Below are positions 25,841 through 33,585 of a stretch of DNA of 64,000 nucleotides, in pieces. Each line of letters opens with the position of its first letter. The stretch's first letter is position 1. This DNA is from Paraburkholderia kirstenboschensis. GTDB taxonomy: Bacteria > Pseudomonadota > Gammaproteobacteria > Burkholderiales > Burkholderiaceae. Below the pieces are notes generated by a model. That model did no database searches. It worked only from the letters and a program-made list of their open reading frames with translations, and was not told the DNA's origin. A program made the translations under genes and the position numbers. The stretch covers positions 434,001 to 498,000 of the forward strand of contig NZ_CAJHCR010000005.1 of assembly GCF_904848585.1 (NCBI RefSeq). The letters run 5' to 3'.

Positions 25841-26704
25841 ATGAAGAAGTTCCTCGTGACAGGTTCCACTGGCGCTACGGGTGCTCCCACCGTTCGTTTT
25901 TTGCTGGCAAATGGCCACCACGTCGCGGCTCTCGTTCGCCGTGAGGACGATCGTTCCGCGGTGCTGAAAGAGCTAGGCGCCGAGATCGTGACCGGTGACA
26001 TGCTCAGGATCGAAGATGTCCGTCGTGCAACGGAAGGCGTCGACGGCGTCTACTTCTGTTATCCACTGACACAAGGCGCGATAGAGGCTACGGCGATCCT
26101 CGCCCAGGCTGCAAGGGAGCACGGCGTGAAGCAGATCGCATACATGTCGCAACGGCAGTCGCGCCCACATGCTCGCAGTCCGGCAACAATGAGCCACTGG
26201 CTTTCGGAACAGATTCTCGACTGGTCGGGCGTTCCGGTGACGCACCTGCGAGTCAACTTCTTCGCCGAATGGATGTTATATACGGCCGCTGAGATCCGCG
26301 CCGGCCGCTATCTGACGCCGTTCGATCCGGAGAGTCGCTTTGTGCCCATCTCTGCAGCCGACATTGCACGTGTGGTCGTAAAAGTCCTTGAGAATCCGGA
26401 AGCGTTCGGCGGCAAGATCATTCCGCTCACCGGCTCGGTTGAAGTCAGCCACATCGAACTTACGGGTATTCTCGCGAGCACGCTCGGCAAGGAGCTTCAG
26501 TTCAAACAGGTGTCGCCAGACGAATTCGTCAAGACTATCGGTCTAGATGGCGATCCTTCATTTGCGGCTCATTTCGAGGCAGTAAAGGTGGATCAACAGG
26601 AAGGCCTGCTTGCCGGCGTCGACAGGAGCGCGGCCGAGATCGTGGGCCAGCCATTGACGACGCCCGAACAGTTCATCCAAGAGCATCACCATTTTCTGGC
26701 ATAG
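25841..26704 (+). CDS. NmrA-like NAD(P)-binding oxidoreductase
   Basis: The protein has 287 residues with a Rossmann fold that begins at the N-terminus. The nucleotide loop is GSTGATGAP (about residues 8-16), followed by an Arg pair (VRRED) after beta-2 that suggests NADP(H). The catalytic Tyr-x3-Lys of classical short-chain dehydrogenases is not evident, as in NmrA-type and quinone-oxidoreductase-like sensors. TGGAGG eight bases upstream supports the start. It is divergent from a TetR gene, an arrangement usual for redox- or electrophile-responsive pairs. The substrate is unknown. Confidence 0.85.
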   Translation: MKKFLVTGSTGATGAPTVRFLLANGHHVAALVRREDDRSAVLKELGAEIVTGDMLRIEDVRRATEGVDGVYFCYPLTQGAIEATAILAQAAREHGVKQIAYMSQRQSRPHARSPATMSHWLSEQILDWSGVPVTHLRVNFFAEWMLYTAAEIRAGRYLTPFDPESRFVPISAADIARVVVKVLENPEAFGGKIIPLTGSVEVSHIELTGILASTLGKELQFKQVSPDEFVKTIGLDGDPSFAAHFEAVKVDQQEGLLAGVDRSAAEIVGQPLTTPEQFIQEHHHFLA

Positions 26705-26933
26705 CGGTCATTGCCAGCAGACGCTCCGGTTCACTGCAGCGTCGTTGCAACCCAAACGATCGTGTTTGCGGGCGGGTGCCGGCGACCGCGCACGGCACCG
26801 TCCGAATAGGAGCGATTCGCGCACCGAAGTCTGAAGCGAACCACTGACGCGTCTCACAAACATGCTAGTGGCGGCAGGAATGAGTGCCCGTTTGGAACCG
26901 GAAAGCAGCCGTTGCGGTCTTGCTAATCCGGCC
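26705..26933. other. Intergenic stretch downstream of the NmrA gene
   Basis: No gene is supported. A stem with arms GGTGCCG and CGGCACC near 26776-26800 is visible but has no T-run. Confidence 0.35.
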
Positions 26934-27064
26934 GACAGCTACGGGTCATCAAGACTCGTTCGCCGCTCCCGGAAGCCGACGTTCGACTGCGCCGCGTTGC
27001 GAACGACAGCGAAGCGGCGAGCTGCAGCCGCACGGAGGATGAGCGGCGAGCGTCGGCTTTGGCC
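26934..27064 (-). repeat. Dispersed intergenic repeat, copy 2
   Basis: This is the reverse-orientation counterpart of 21921-22046. It lies in an otherwise empty 795-base gap between the NmrA and LysE genes. The similarity spans the whole 125-130 bases and stops on both sides, so it behaves like a discrete mobile or repetitive unit. The remaining gap (27065-27430) shows no gene. Confidence 0.6.
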
Positions 27065-27430
27065 GAATAGGGGCTGCTCCGAAATGTATCAACGCGATCC
27101 ACGTTTGGAGTGGCTGTCGCTTGCGCCCAGATAGGGATTAATCATTATGCGCATAACGCTCTCACCGCTAAACGACGCTCTTTTCGTCCTCTGACCTTTG
27201 GACGCCTAACGCATGCCCGAAGGCACTTTGCCAGCAAACAGAAATCGCCGGGCGATTGAAAGGCTTTGCGACTCGGCGCTCACTTCTCGCGCGCTCGCGA
27301 TTAGTGCCATTTTTTGTGTCGGTAGTCTCACTAATACTGTCGCCGATTTCGTTAATTGTGTCGTTTTACGGCCGCCACTCACCGCCAGCGTCCTCCGCCG
27401 ACGTCTGTACCGGACACCATCCTAAACTCC

Positions 27431-27445
27431 GTACAGGTACTGTAC
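27431..27445. promoter_or_regulatory. Inverted repeat upstream of the LysE gene
   Basis: GTACAG-gta-CTGTAC is a perfect inverted repeat 55 bases before the LysE start codon, a fitting position for an operator. The nearby MocR regulator is one candidate ligand; this is inference. Confidence 0.35.
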
Positions 27446-27499
27446 CGGCAACGCTCGCTAGAATGCTCCAAAGTCCTCTGCCAGTCCTTGGAGTCCGCC

Positions 27500-28126
27500 A
27501 TGTCTTATTTCACGCTCAGCGCGCTGCCGGCCGGCATCCTGTTCGCGCTCGTCACCACGATCACGCCAGGTCCGAACAATACAATGCTGCTGGCTTCGGG
27601 CGTCAACTTCGGTTTTCGCCGCACGTTGCCGCATCTGTCGGGCATTAGCGCGGGCGTCGTGCTGTTGATGCTGTCGGTGGGGATCGGGCTCGGCGAAGCC
27701 TTTATTCAGTTCCCGGTGCTCTACATGGTGCTCGAAGTCGCGAGCGTCGCGTACCTGCTTTACCTCGCGTGGAAAATCGGCACGTCCGGCGAATTGAAAG
27801 TGAAGCAGGGCGAGCGCAGGCCGATGAAATTCTATGAAGCCATCGCTTTCCAGTGGGTCAATCCGAAGGCATGGATGATGGTACTGACCGCCGCCACGAC
27901 GATCCATTTGAGCGAGAGCTATAGCATGAACGCGATAGCCATGGCGGCGCTGTTCTATGTAATCGGCTTTCCGTGCATCTGCCTGTGGGCCGGTTTCGGC
28001 ACCGCAATGCGCCGCGTGCTGTCCGACCCGAAGCGCCTGCGCGTTTTCAATATTGCCATGGCGCTGCTGCTGGTGTGCTCGCTTTATCCGATCGCACTGA
28101 AGCTGATCGACACCATCCGCGCGTAA
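27500..28126 (+). CDS. LysE/RhtB family amino-acid exporter
   Basis: The protein has 208 residues from ATG 27500, with TTGGAG upstream. It has six membrane helices. The conserved N-terminal TPGPNNTMLLASG (about residues 22-34) with a Gly/Pro/Asn pattern, and NPKAWMMVLTA in the middle, are family signatures. It exports amino acids or homologues. The gene is convergent with a MocR regulator that in turn is divergent from an omega-aminotransferase gene, so the three may handle the same amino compound. Confidence 0.92.
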   Translation: MSYFTLSALPAGILFALVTTITPGPNNTMLLASGVNFGFRRTLPHLSGISAGVVLLMLSVGIGLGEAFIQFPVLYMVLEVASVAYLLYLAWKIGTSGELKVKQGERRPMKFYEAIAFQWVNPKAWMMVLTAATTIHLSESYSMNAIAMAALFYVIGFPCICLWAGFGTAMRRVLSDPKRLRVFNIAMALLLVCSLYPIALKLIDTIRA

Positions 28127-28164
28127 ATGCGTCAGCGCCCGTTCATCCGGGCACCAGCACGCGG

Positions 28165-29580
28165 CTAGATCACGCCACGCCCAACCTGCTCGATGAAGCG
28201 CCACAACGCGTCGTCGGTTGAATACGGGGCGTTGAAGCGGAACCATGCGCTCGGCGCGTCGTCGGGACGGAAGTAGGAGCCGGGCGCAAGCCAGATGCCG
28301 TGCGCGAGCGCGGCGGTCGCCACGTCGCCGGCGCGCGCGGGGTCGATCGGCAAACGCGCCCACAGAAAAAGACCCGCTCGCGGGCGATGAAACACTTCGA
28401 GCCCGAGCGAATCGAGCCGCTCCTCGACGGTTGCATGCGCGAGCTTCAGCCGCTCGTTCACGGCTTCCACGTGACGCGCGTAGCGCCCCTCGAGCAGCAC
28501 TTTGTCCACGATCCGCTCAATCGCTTCCGACGACGTCAGCCCCACCGCCATCTTCGTGCGCGCCAGTTCACGCAGCACCGCGCGCTCCGCGACCACATAG
28601 CCGCAGCGCAGCCCCGGCGTGACCGTCTTCGAAAAACCGCTCACATACAGCACGCGCTGCAAGCCTTCCATAGCGGCGAAAAGCGGCGCACCGGACGGCG
28701 CGAGTTCGCGGCTCACGTCGTCCTCGATCACCCACATGCGCTGACGCTCGGCGATCTGCAGCAAGCGAAACGCGGCCGACATGCCGAAGGTCGCGCCGGT
28801 CGGATTCTGCAGCGTCGTGTTGACGAAAATGGCCTTGGGCTTGTGCTGCGCGACGAGCGCTTCCAGCACATCGGTATCCACGCCTGCGGGCGTGCGCGGC
28901 ACGCCATGCACGACGAGTCCCGCGAGCTTGAGAATCTGCAGCAGGTTGCAATAACCCGGATCTTCGACGATCACGGAATCTCCCGCGCGCAGCAAAGTCC
29001 GCACGATCAGGTCGAGCCCCTGCGTCGCGCCTTGCGTGAGCAACACGTTCGACACGTCGACCGGCAAGCCGCGCCGGTCGAGTTGCTCGGCGATGCGCTC
29101 GCGCAACGGCGCGAACCCGTAAGGATGGCCGTAGTCGCCGAACCGCGCCGCAGGCACGCGGCTCATCGCACGCAGCGCATGCTGTAAACCTGTTTCGTTG
29201 ATCCATTCGTTCGGCAGCCAGCCGCCGCCCGATTTGATCGGCACCGAATGATCGGCGAACACGTCGGACAGGAGCCAGGTCGCGGTGAGGCTCGGCGGCT
29301 GCCAGTCGGTCACCGCGGGCCGCGCGGACGACGAGCGCGCCGCCACGCGATACCCGGAGCCGCGCCGGGCGACCACGAGCCCCATCGACACGAGACGGTT
29401 GTACGCTTCCGTGACCGTGAATGTACTGAGTTCGTGACTCTGGGCCAGTTGCCGGACCGAGGGCAGCAACGCGCCGGCGCGCAGCGACTGAGCCTCGATC
29501 GCCCGGGCGAAGCCTTGCACGACCTGGTCGACCAGCGTCGGAGCGGCGCGCCTGTCGCGCTCAAGGTTCAATTCGATCAT
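28165..29580 (-). CDS. MocR family PLP-dependent transcriptional regulator
   Basis: The protein has 471 residues: an N-terminal GntR winged helix (about residues 10-75, LPSVRQLAQSHELSTFTVTEA), a linker, and a C-terminal class I aminotransferase fold (about 115-465) with SGFSKTVTPGLRCGY carrying the likely PLP Lys near residue 316. Members sense amino compounds through PLP chemistry and usually regulate a divergent gene. Here that is the class III aminotransferase. ACAGTT direct and inverted repeats spaced 22-23 bases apart in the intergenic region fit the spaced repeats MocR dimers bind. Confidence 0.92.
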   Translation of the reverse strand: MIELNLERDRRAAPTLVDQVVQGFARAIEAQSLRAGALLPSVRQLAQSHELSTFTVTEAYNRLVSMGLVVARRGSGYRVAARSSSARPAVTDWQPPSLTATWLLSDVFADHSVPIKSGGGWLPNEWINETGLQHALRAMSRVPAARFGDYGHPYGFAPLRERIAEQLDRRGLPVDVSNVLLTQGATQGLDLIVRTLLRAGDSVIVEDPGYCNLLQILKLAGLVVHGVPRTPAGVDTDVLEALVAQHKPKAIFVNTTLQNPTGATFGMSAAFRLLQIAERQRMWVIEDDVSRELAPSGAPLFAAMEGLQRVLYVSGFSKTVTPGLRCGYVVAERAVLRELARTKMAVGLTSSEAIERIVDKVLLEGRYARHVEAVNERLKLAHATVEERLDSLGLEVFHRPRAGLFLWARLPIDPARAGDVATAALAHGIWLAPGSYFRPDDAPSAWFRFNAPYSTDDALWRFIEQVGRGVI

Positions 29581-29686
29581 GGTCGGGACGAAAAAGCCGG
29601 CCGCGGCGGACGGCCCTAAGTGAATGACGCGGAAACGACGCGCGGCAACCTGCTGTTCGACGCGTCATCCAGGCGATGCGGTCGAC

Positions 29687-29770
29687 ACAGTTGCTGCGAA
29701 TCCACCAACACAGTTAGCGCGACACTGCGTCAACTGTTTATGCCGCCATTAAACCGCGAACGCTACAGTT
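29687..29770. promoter_or_regulatory. Spaced ACAGTT repeats, candidate MocR operator
   Basis: ACAGTT occurs at 29687-29692, 29710-29715 and 29765-29770, and its complement AACTGT at 29732-29737. The first three are 22-23 bases apart, two helical turns, so the sites lie on one face of the DNA. Confidence 0.45.
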
Positions 29771-29780
29771 TTGGCTATGC

Positions 29781-29856
29781 CCACGGGAAGTGCCCTCGGG
29801 GTGCCTCCACGGAAATGCGTCAGGGGCGCCCCAACGGAAGTCCCTATCGGGAAACC
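29781..29856 (+). promoter_or_regulatory. Leader with three tandem hairpin-forming repeats
   Basis: Between the putative operator and the aminotransferase start, a unit beginning ACGGGAA or ACGGAA recurs at 29783, 29809 and 29834 (period 25-26 bases). Each unit is followed by a short GC stem (for example TCCC-tatc-GGGA in the third). The third ends 17 bases before ATG 29874. I know no riboswitch class with this layout; it may be a structured mRNA leader or simply a tandem duplication. Confidence 0.4.
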
Positions 29857-29873
29857 ACTTCGAGGAGAAACCC

Positions 29874-31202
29874 ATGACTTCGCGCCCCGTCATCGACGAT
29901 CTGTCGTCTTTCTGGATGCCCTTCACCGCCAACCGCCAGTTCAAGGCCGCGCCGCGCCTGCTGGAATCGGCGAAAGGCATGTATTACCGCAGCACGGACG
30001 GCCGCGAAGTGCTCGACGGCTGCGCGGGTCTGTGGTGTGTGAACGCGGGCCACAGCCGCGACGAGATCGTCGCCGCGATCACGCAGCAACTTTCCACGCT
30101 CGACTTCGCGCCGACTTTCCAGATGGGCCACCCGCTCGCGTTCGAAGCGGCCACGAAGGTCGCCGAGCTGATGCCCGAGGGTCTCGACCGCATCTTCTTC
30201 ACGAACTCGGGTTCCGAATCAGTCGACACCGCGCTGAAGATCGCGCTCGCCTACCACCGCTCGCGCGGCGAGGCGCAGCGCACGCGCCTGATCGGCCGCG
30301 AGCGCGGGTATCACGGCGTGGGCTTCGGCGGCATTTCGGTCGGCGGCATCGCGCCCAATCGCAAGACTTTCTCCGGCGCATTGCTGCCGGCGGTCGATCA
30401 CCTGCCGCACACGCACAACCTCGAACACAACGCTTTCTCGAAAGGCCAGCCGGCTTGGGGCGCGCACCTCGCAGAGGAACTGGAGCGCATCGTCACGCTG
30501 CACGACGCATCGACGATTGCCGCCGTGATCGTGGAACCGGTCGCCGGCTCGACGGGCGTGCTGATTCCGCCGCAAGGCTATCTGCAGAAGCTGCGCGAAA
30601 TCTGCACGAAGCACGGCATCCTGCTGATTTTCGACGAAGTGATCACGGGCTTCGGCCGCGTCGGCAAGGCCACGGCAAGTGAATATTTCGGCGTGACGCC
30701 AGACCTCATCACGATGGCCAAGGCGATCAACAACGCGTCCATTCCGATGGGCGCGGTCGCGGCAAGCCGCACGGTGCACGACACGATCGTCAACGCGGGC
30801 GCGCAAGGCGCGATCGAGCTATTTCACGGCTACACCTATTCGGCGCACCCGGCGGCCGTCGCCGCGGCTATCGCCACGCTCGACCTGTACGGCCGCGAGG
30901 GACTCTTCGAGCGCGCCGCGTCGCTTGCGCCGACTTTCGAAGCCGCGGCTCACTCGCTGCGCGGCGCAAAGCACGTGAAGGACATCCGCAACCTCGGAAT
31001 GATCGCGGGCATCGAACTCGAACCGCGCGACGGCGCGCCGGGCGCACGCGCTTACGAAGCATTCGTCAAATGCTTCGAAGCGGGCGTGCTGGTGCGCTTC
31101 ACCGGCGACATTCTTGCGTTCTCGCCGCCGCTCATCATCAATGAAGAGCAGATCGCGCACATCTTCAAGACTGTCGGCGACGTGCTGGCCACCGTGCAGT
31201 AA
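29874..31202 (+). CDS. Omega-amino acid (beta-alanine):pyruvate aminotransferase, class III
   Basis: The protein has 442 residues, the usual length for beta-alanine:pyruvate transaminases. ATG 29874 is chosen because GAGGAG lies nine bases upstream; a longer frame from 29790 runs through the repeated leader. PLP contacts are visible: FTNSGSESVDTAL (phosphate loop), FDEVITGFGR near residue 253 (Asp to the pyridine N), and LITMAKAINN with the Schiff-base Lys near residue 283. It moves an amino group from an omega-amino acid or diamine-derived substrate to pyruvate. The divergent MocR gene is its probable regulator. No methylmalonate-semialdehyde dehydrogenase gene follows. Confidence 0.9.
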   Translation: MTSRPVIDDLSSFWMPFTANRQFKAAPRLLESAKGMYYRSTDGREVLDGCAGLWCVNAGHSRDEIVAAITQQLSTLDFAPTFQMGHPLAFEAATKVAELMPEGLDRIFFTNSGSESVDTALKIALAYHRSRGEAQRTRLIGRERGYHGVGFGGISVGGIAPNRKTFSGALLPAVDHLPHTHNLEHNAFSKGQPAWGAHLAEELERIVTLHDASTIAAVIVEPVAGSTGVLIPPQGYLQKLREICTKHGILLIFDEVITGFGRVGKATASEYFGVTPDLITMAKAINNASIPMGAVAASRTVHDTIVNAGAQGAIELFHGYTYSAHPAAVAAAIATLDLYGREGLFERAASLAPTFEAAAHSLRGAKHVKDIRNLGMIAGIELEPRDGAPGARAYEAFVKCFEAGVLVRFTGDILAFSPPLIINEEQIAHIFKTVGDVLATVQ

Positions 31203-31215
31203 GATCCACCCCGGC

Positions 31216-31740
31216 TCAATGATGCGCGCGAGAAGCGCGCGTCTGAGCCGCCTTCTTTGCCGCAGCCGAACGGCCCGCCGCACCTTTGGTCGCAGCCGCT
31301 TTCTTAGCTGCCGCCGAGCGGCTCGCCGCCGGACGCTTCGCTGCGGCAGTCTTCGCCTGCTTCGACATCGCCGAATGCGATGCGCCGGCCTTGCTCTCGC
31401 GCTTCAGCGCATCGGTGGTGGCGCGGGAACGCTTCGCCGTCGACTCCTTACTGGCCGTCTTTTTTGCGGCGCTCTTCTTCTGTCCCGCAGCGCTGTCCTT
31501 CTCGGCTTTCTTGCGCGTGGCCTCGCTTGCGGCGCCCTTTTTCGGCGCCTTCAAATCGACGCCCGCGCGACGCGCTTCCGACAGGCCAATGGCGATCGCC
31601 TGCTTCGGCGACCTGACGCCGTGCTTGCCGGCGCGCACCTTGTCCACCTGCTCCTTGACGAACTCTCCAGCTTGCGTGCTCGCTGACTTGCCGGCGCGTT
31701 TGTCGGCTTCGGCACGCTTGACGGTTTTCTTTTCGGGCAT
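31216..31740 (-). CDS. DUF6496 protein with a Lys/Ala-rich histone H1-like tail
   Basis: From ATG 31740 the protein has 174 residues. The N-terminal 65 residues (STQAGEFVKEQVDKVRAGKH, SPKQAIAIGLSEARRAGVDL) match the DUF6496 domain. The remainder is a low-complexity basic tail built of KKAA, AAKK and SRSAAAKK units, like bacterial histone H1-type proteins, and is probably disordered and DNA- or RNA-binding. An in-frame extension to 32199 has no ribosome site and overlaps another gene. A GCGCGC-gagaa-GCGCGC hairpin lies at the 3' end near the convergent aminotransferase stop. Confidence 0.8.
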   Translation of the reverse strand: MPEKKTVKRAEADKRAGKSASTQAGEFVKEQVDKVRAGKHGVRSPKQAIAIGLSEARRAGVDLKAPKKGAASEATRKKAEKDSAAGQKKSAAKKTASKESTAKRSRATTDALKRESKAGASHSAMSKQAKTAAAKRPAASRSAAAKKAAATKGAAGRSAAAKKAAQTRASRAHH

Positions 31741-31890
31741 GACGGTTCTCCGATTGACTGTGGCTCTACTCGCTGAGCAATGCGTGTGCCGGGGTCCTGA
31801 CTCAAGCTGTCGGGGGCTCGCGCCGTTCACGTCGACGGCGTATGGTGTCATCAAGAGTCGGCGCTTGACCGGCTCGAACGGGAGACATCC

Positions 31891-32142
31891 ATGAAAATCC
31901 CCACCGTGCGCGCGGGTGCGCATATTGAAGGCGTGCATTGGATCGCCGAATACGCGGAAGACGTCCACGAGATTCGCATCTTCCGCGAGGGGCAGGAAAT
32001 CGACGTGCACGACGCGCCTTCGTCGCTGTTCGGCGACGAGGAGAACGCCGGCTCGAAGAGCACGGCGGATCATCGCGCGGGCGAAGCAGCCGTACTGGCG
32101 TATCTGAGGCGCTTCGTAGCCGAGCACGACGCCGAGGAATAG
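31891..32142 (+). CDS. Small acidic hypothetical protein (83 aa)
   Basis: GGGAG nine bases upstream of ATG 31891 supports the start. The sequence is acidic and balanced (VHWIAEYAEDVHEIRIFREG, then a helical C-terminus AAVLAYLRRFVAEHDAEE), fitting a small folded cytoplasmic protein. It is divergent from the DUF6496 gene by 150 bases. The family was not recognised. Confidence 0.65.
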   Translation: MKIPTVRAGAHIEGVHWIAEYAEDVHEIRIFREGQEIDVHDAPSSLFGDEENAGSKSTADHRAGEAAVLAYLRRFVAEHDAEE

Positions 32143-32159
32143 CGCCTTCAGTTCATGCG

Positions 32160-32246
32160 CGCCGGCCGGTAAATCGGCCGGCGGCCCGGCACCTCGCATC
32201 GGCGCCGGCTTTGGTGGACGCCTGCGGCATGGGCCGCCGCAGGCGT
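32160..32246. terminator. Two strong hairpins between convergent genes
   Basis: Stem 1 has arms CGCCGGCCG and CGGCCGGCG (32160-32183). Stem 2 has 11-base arms ACGCCTGCGGC and GCCGCAGGCGT (32218-32246). They lie between the small acidic gene and the 3' end of the nicotinate operon. Neither is followed by a T-run, so the terminator role is by position. Confidence 0.45.
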
Positions 32247-32275
32247 GGCGGCGCGCTGGCGCCGCGAGAACAAGC

Positions 32276-33484
32276 TTACTCGGCGGGCCGCAGCTTCTTC
32301 ACCTCGGCGTCTGACGGCTGAACGCTCGCGCCGTCGACATAGCGATACGACGTCATCACGCCTTTGCCGTCCTTCAGACCGGTCACGCCGACGTAAGCAC
32401 CCATGGTCGACTGATTGTCCTGCGCGCGATAAGTGATCGGCCCGAACGGCGTTTCGACGCCAAGGCCCTTGAAAGCCGCGGCGAGCTTGTCGGTATCGAC
32501 GGAACCCGCCTTTTTGATGCCGGCCGCTATCGACATCAGCGCCGAATAACCGACCACCGAGCCGAGCCGCGGATAGTCGTGATACTTCGCCTGATATGCG
32601 TCCACGAATTTCTTGTTGGCCGGCGTGTCGATCGAATACCACGGGTAGCCCGTCACGATCCAGCCGGCCGGCGCTTCGGCGCCCAGCGGATCGAGGTAAT
32701 CCGGTTCGCCCGTCAGCAGCGAAACGACGCTGCGGTCCTTGAACAAGCCACGCGTATTGCCCTCCCGCACGAACTTGCCGAGATCGGCGCCGAACAGCAC
32801 GTTGAAGATTGCGTCGGGCTTGGCGTCGGCGATTGCCTGCGTGACCGCGCCCGCATCCACGTTGCCGAGCGGCGTGGCCTGCTCGGCAACGAACTGCACG
32901 TCAGGCTGCGCGGCGCTCAACAGCTTCTTGAAAGTCGCGACCGCCGATTGTCCGTACTCGTAGTTCGGATAGACCAGCGCCCAGCGCTTCTTCTTCAGCT
33001 TGGCCGCTTCGGGCACGAGCATCGCAACCTGCATATACGTGGAAGGACGCAGGCGATACGTGTATTTGTTGCCGTCCGCCCAAACGATCTTGTCGGTCAA
33101 CGGTTCGGCGGCAAGGAAGAAGATTTTCTTCTGCTTCGCGAAGTCGGTGAGCGCGAGCCCCGTGTTCGACAGGAAACCACCGAACAGCAGTTGCACCTGT
33201 TCCCGCGCGATCAGTTCCTGCGCGACGCGAATCGTGTCGCCGGGGTTGCCGTTGTCGTCGCGTGAAACGACTTCGAGCTTTTTGCCGAGCACGCCTCCGG
33301 CGGCGTTGATCTGTTCCAGTGCAAGATTCCAGCCGTTCTTGTAAGGACCGAGAAAGGCCGGCTGCGCCTTGTAGCTGTTGATTTCGCCGATCTTGATGGT
33401 CTGCTGTGCGTTCGCGCCGAAGGCGGCGAACGACAGCACCGTCGATAGCGTGAGGCGAGAGATCCATCTTGCGCGCGTGGTCAT
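32276..33484 (-). CDS. ABC transporter substrate-binding protein (LivJ-like)
   Basis: The protein has 402 residues from ATG 33482-33484, with GGAG upstream. The Sec signal peptide is cleaved after GANA near residue 25. The mature part has the two-lobe Leu/Ile/Val-binding-protein type fold: IKIGEINSYKAQPAFLGPYK at the start, NAAGGVLGKKLEVVSRDDNGNP, and a middle segment KKKRWALVYPNYEYGQSAV. It is the last gene of the nicotinate run and completes the ABC importer encoded by livF, livG and livHM homologues. In this context the ligand is more likely a pyridine carboxylate or its metabolite than a branched-chain amino acid (inference). Confidence 0.88.
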   Translation of the reverse strand: MTTRARWISRLTLSTVLSFAAFGANAQQTIKIGEINSYKAQPAFLGPYKNGWNLALEQINAAGGVLGKKLEVVSRDDNGNPGDTIRVAQELIAREQVQLLFGGFLSNTGLALTDFAKQKKIFFLAAEPLTDKIVWADGNKYTYRLRPSTYMQVAMLVPEAAKLKKKRWALVYPNYEYGQSAVATFKKLLSAAQPDVQFVAEQATPLGNVDAGAVTQAIADAKPDAIFNVLFGADLGKFVREGNTRGLFKDRSVVSLLTGEPDYLDPLGAEAPAGWIVTGYPWYSIDTPANKKFVDAYQAKYHDYPRLGSVVGYSALMSIAAGIKKAGSVDTDKLAAAFKGLGVETPFGPITYRAQDNQSTMGAYVGVTGLKDGKGVMTSYRYVDGASVQPSDAEVKKLRPAE

Positions 33485-33585
33485 GCGTTTCTCCGTATCA
33501 AAGGGATTGCGGGAATGCGTTGGTTTTCTATCTGGCGTTGCTGCGGCACTCGAGCGAACTGTTGACCGGCCGCAGCGTTGCACGC

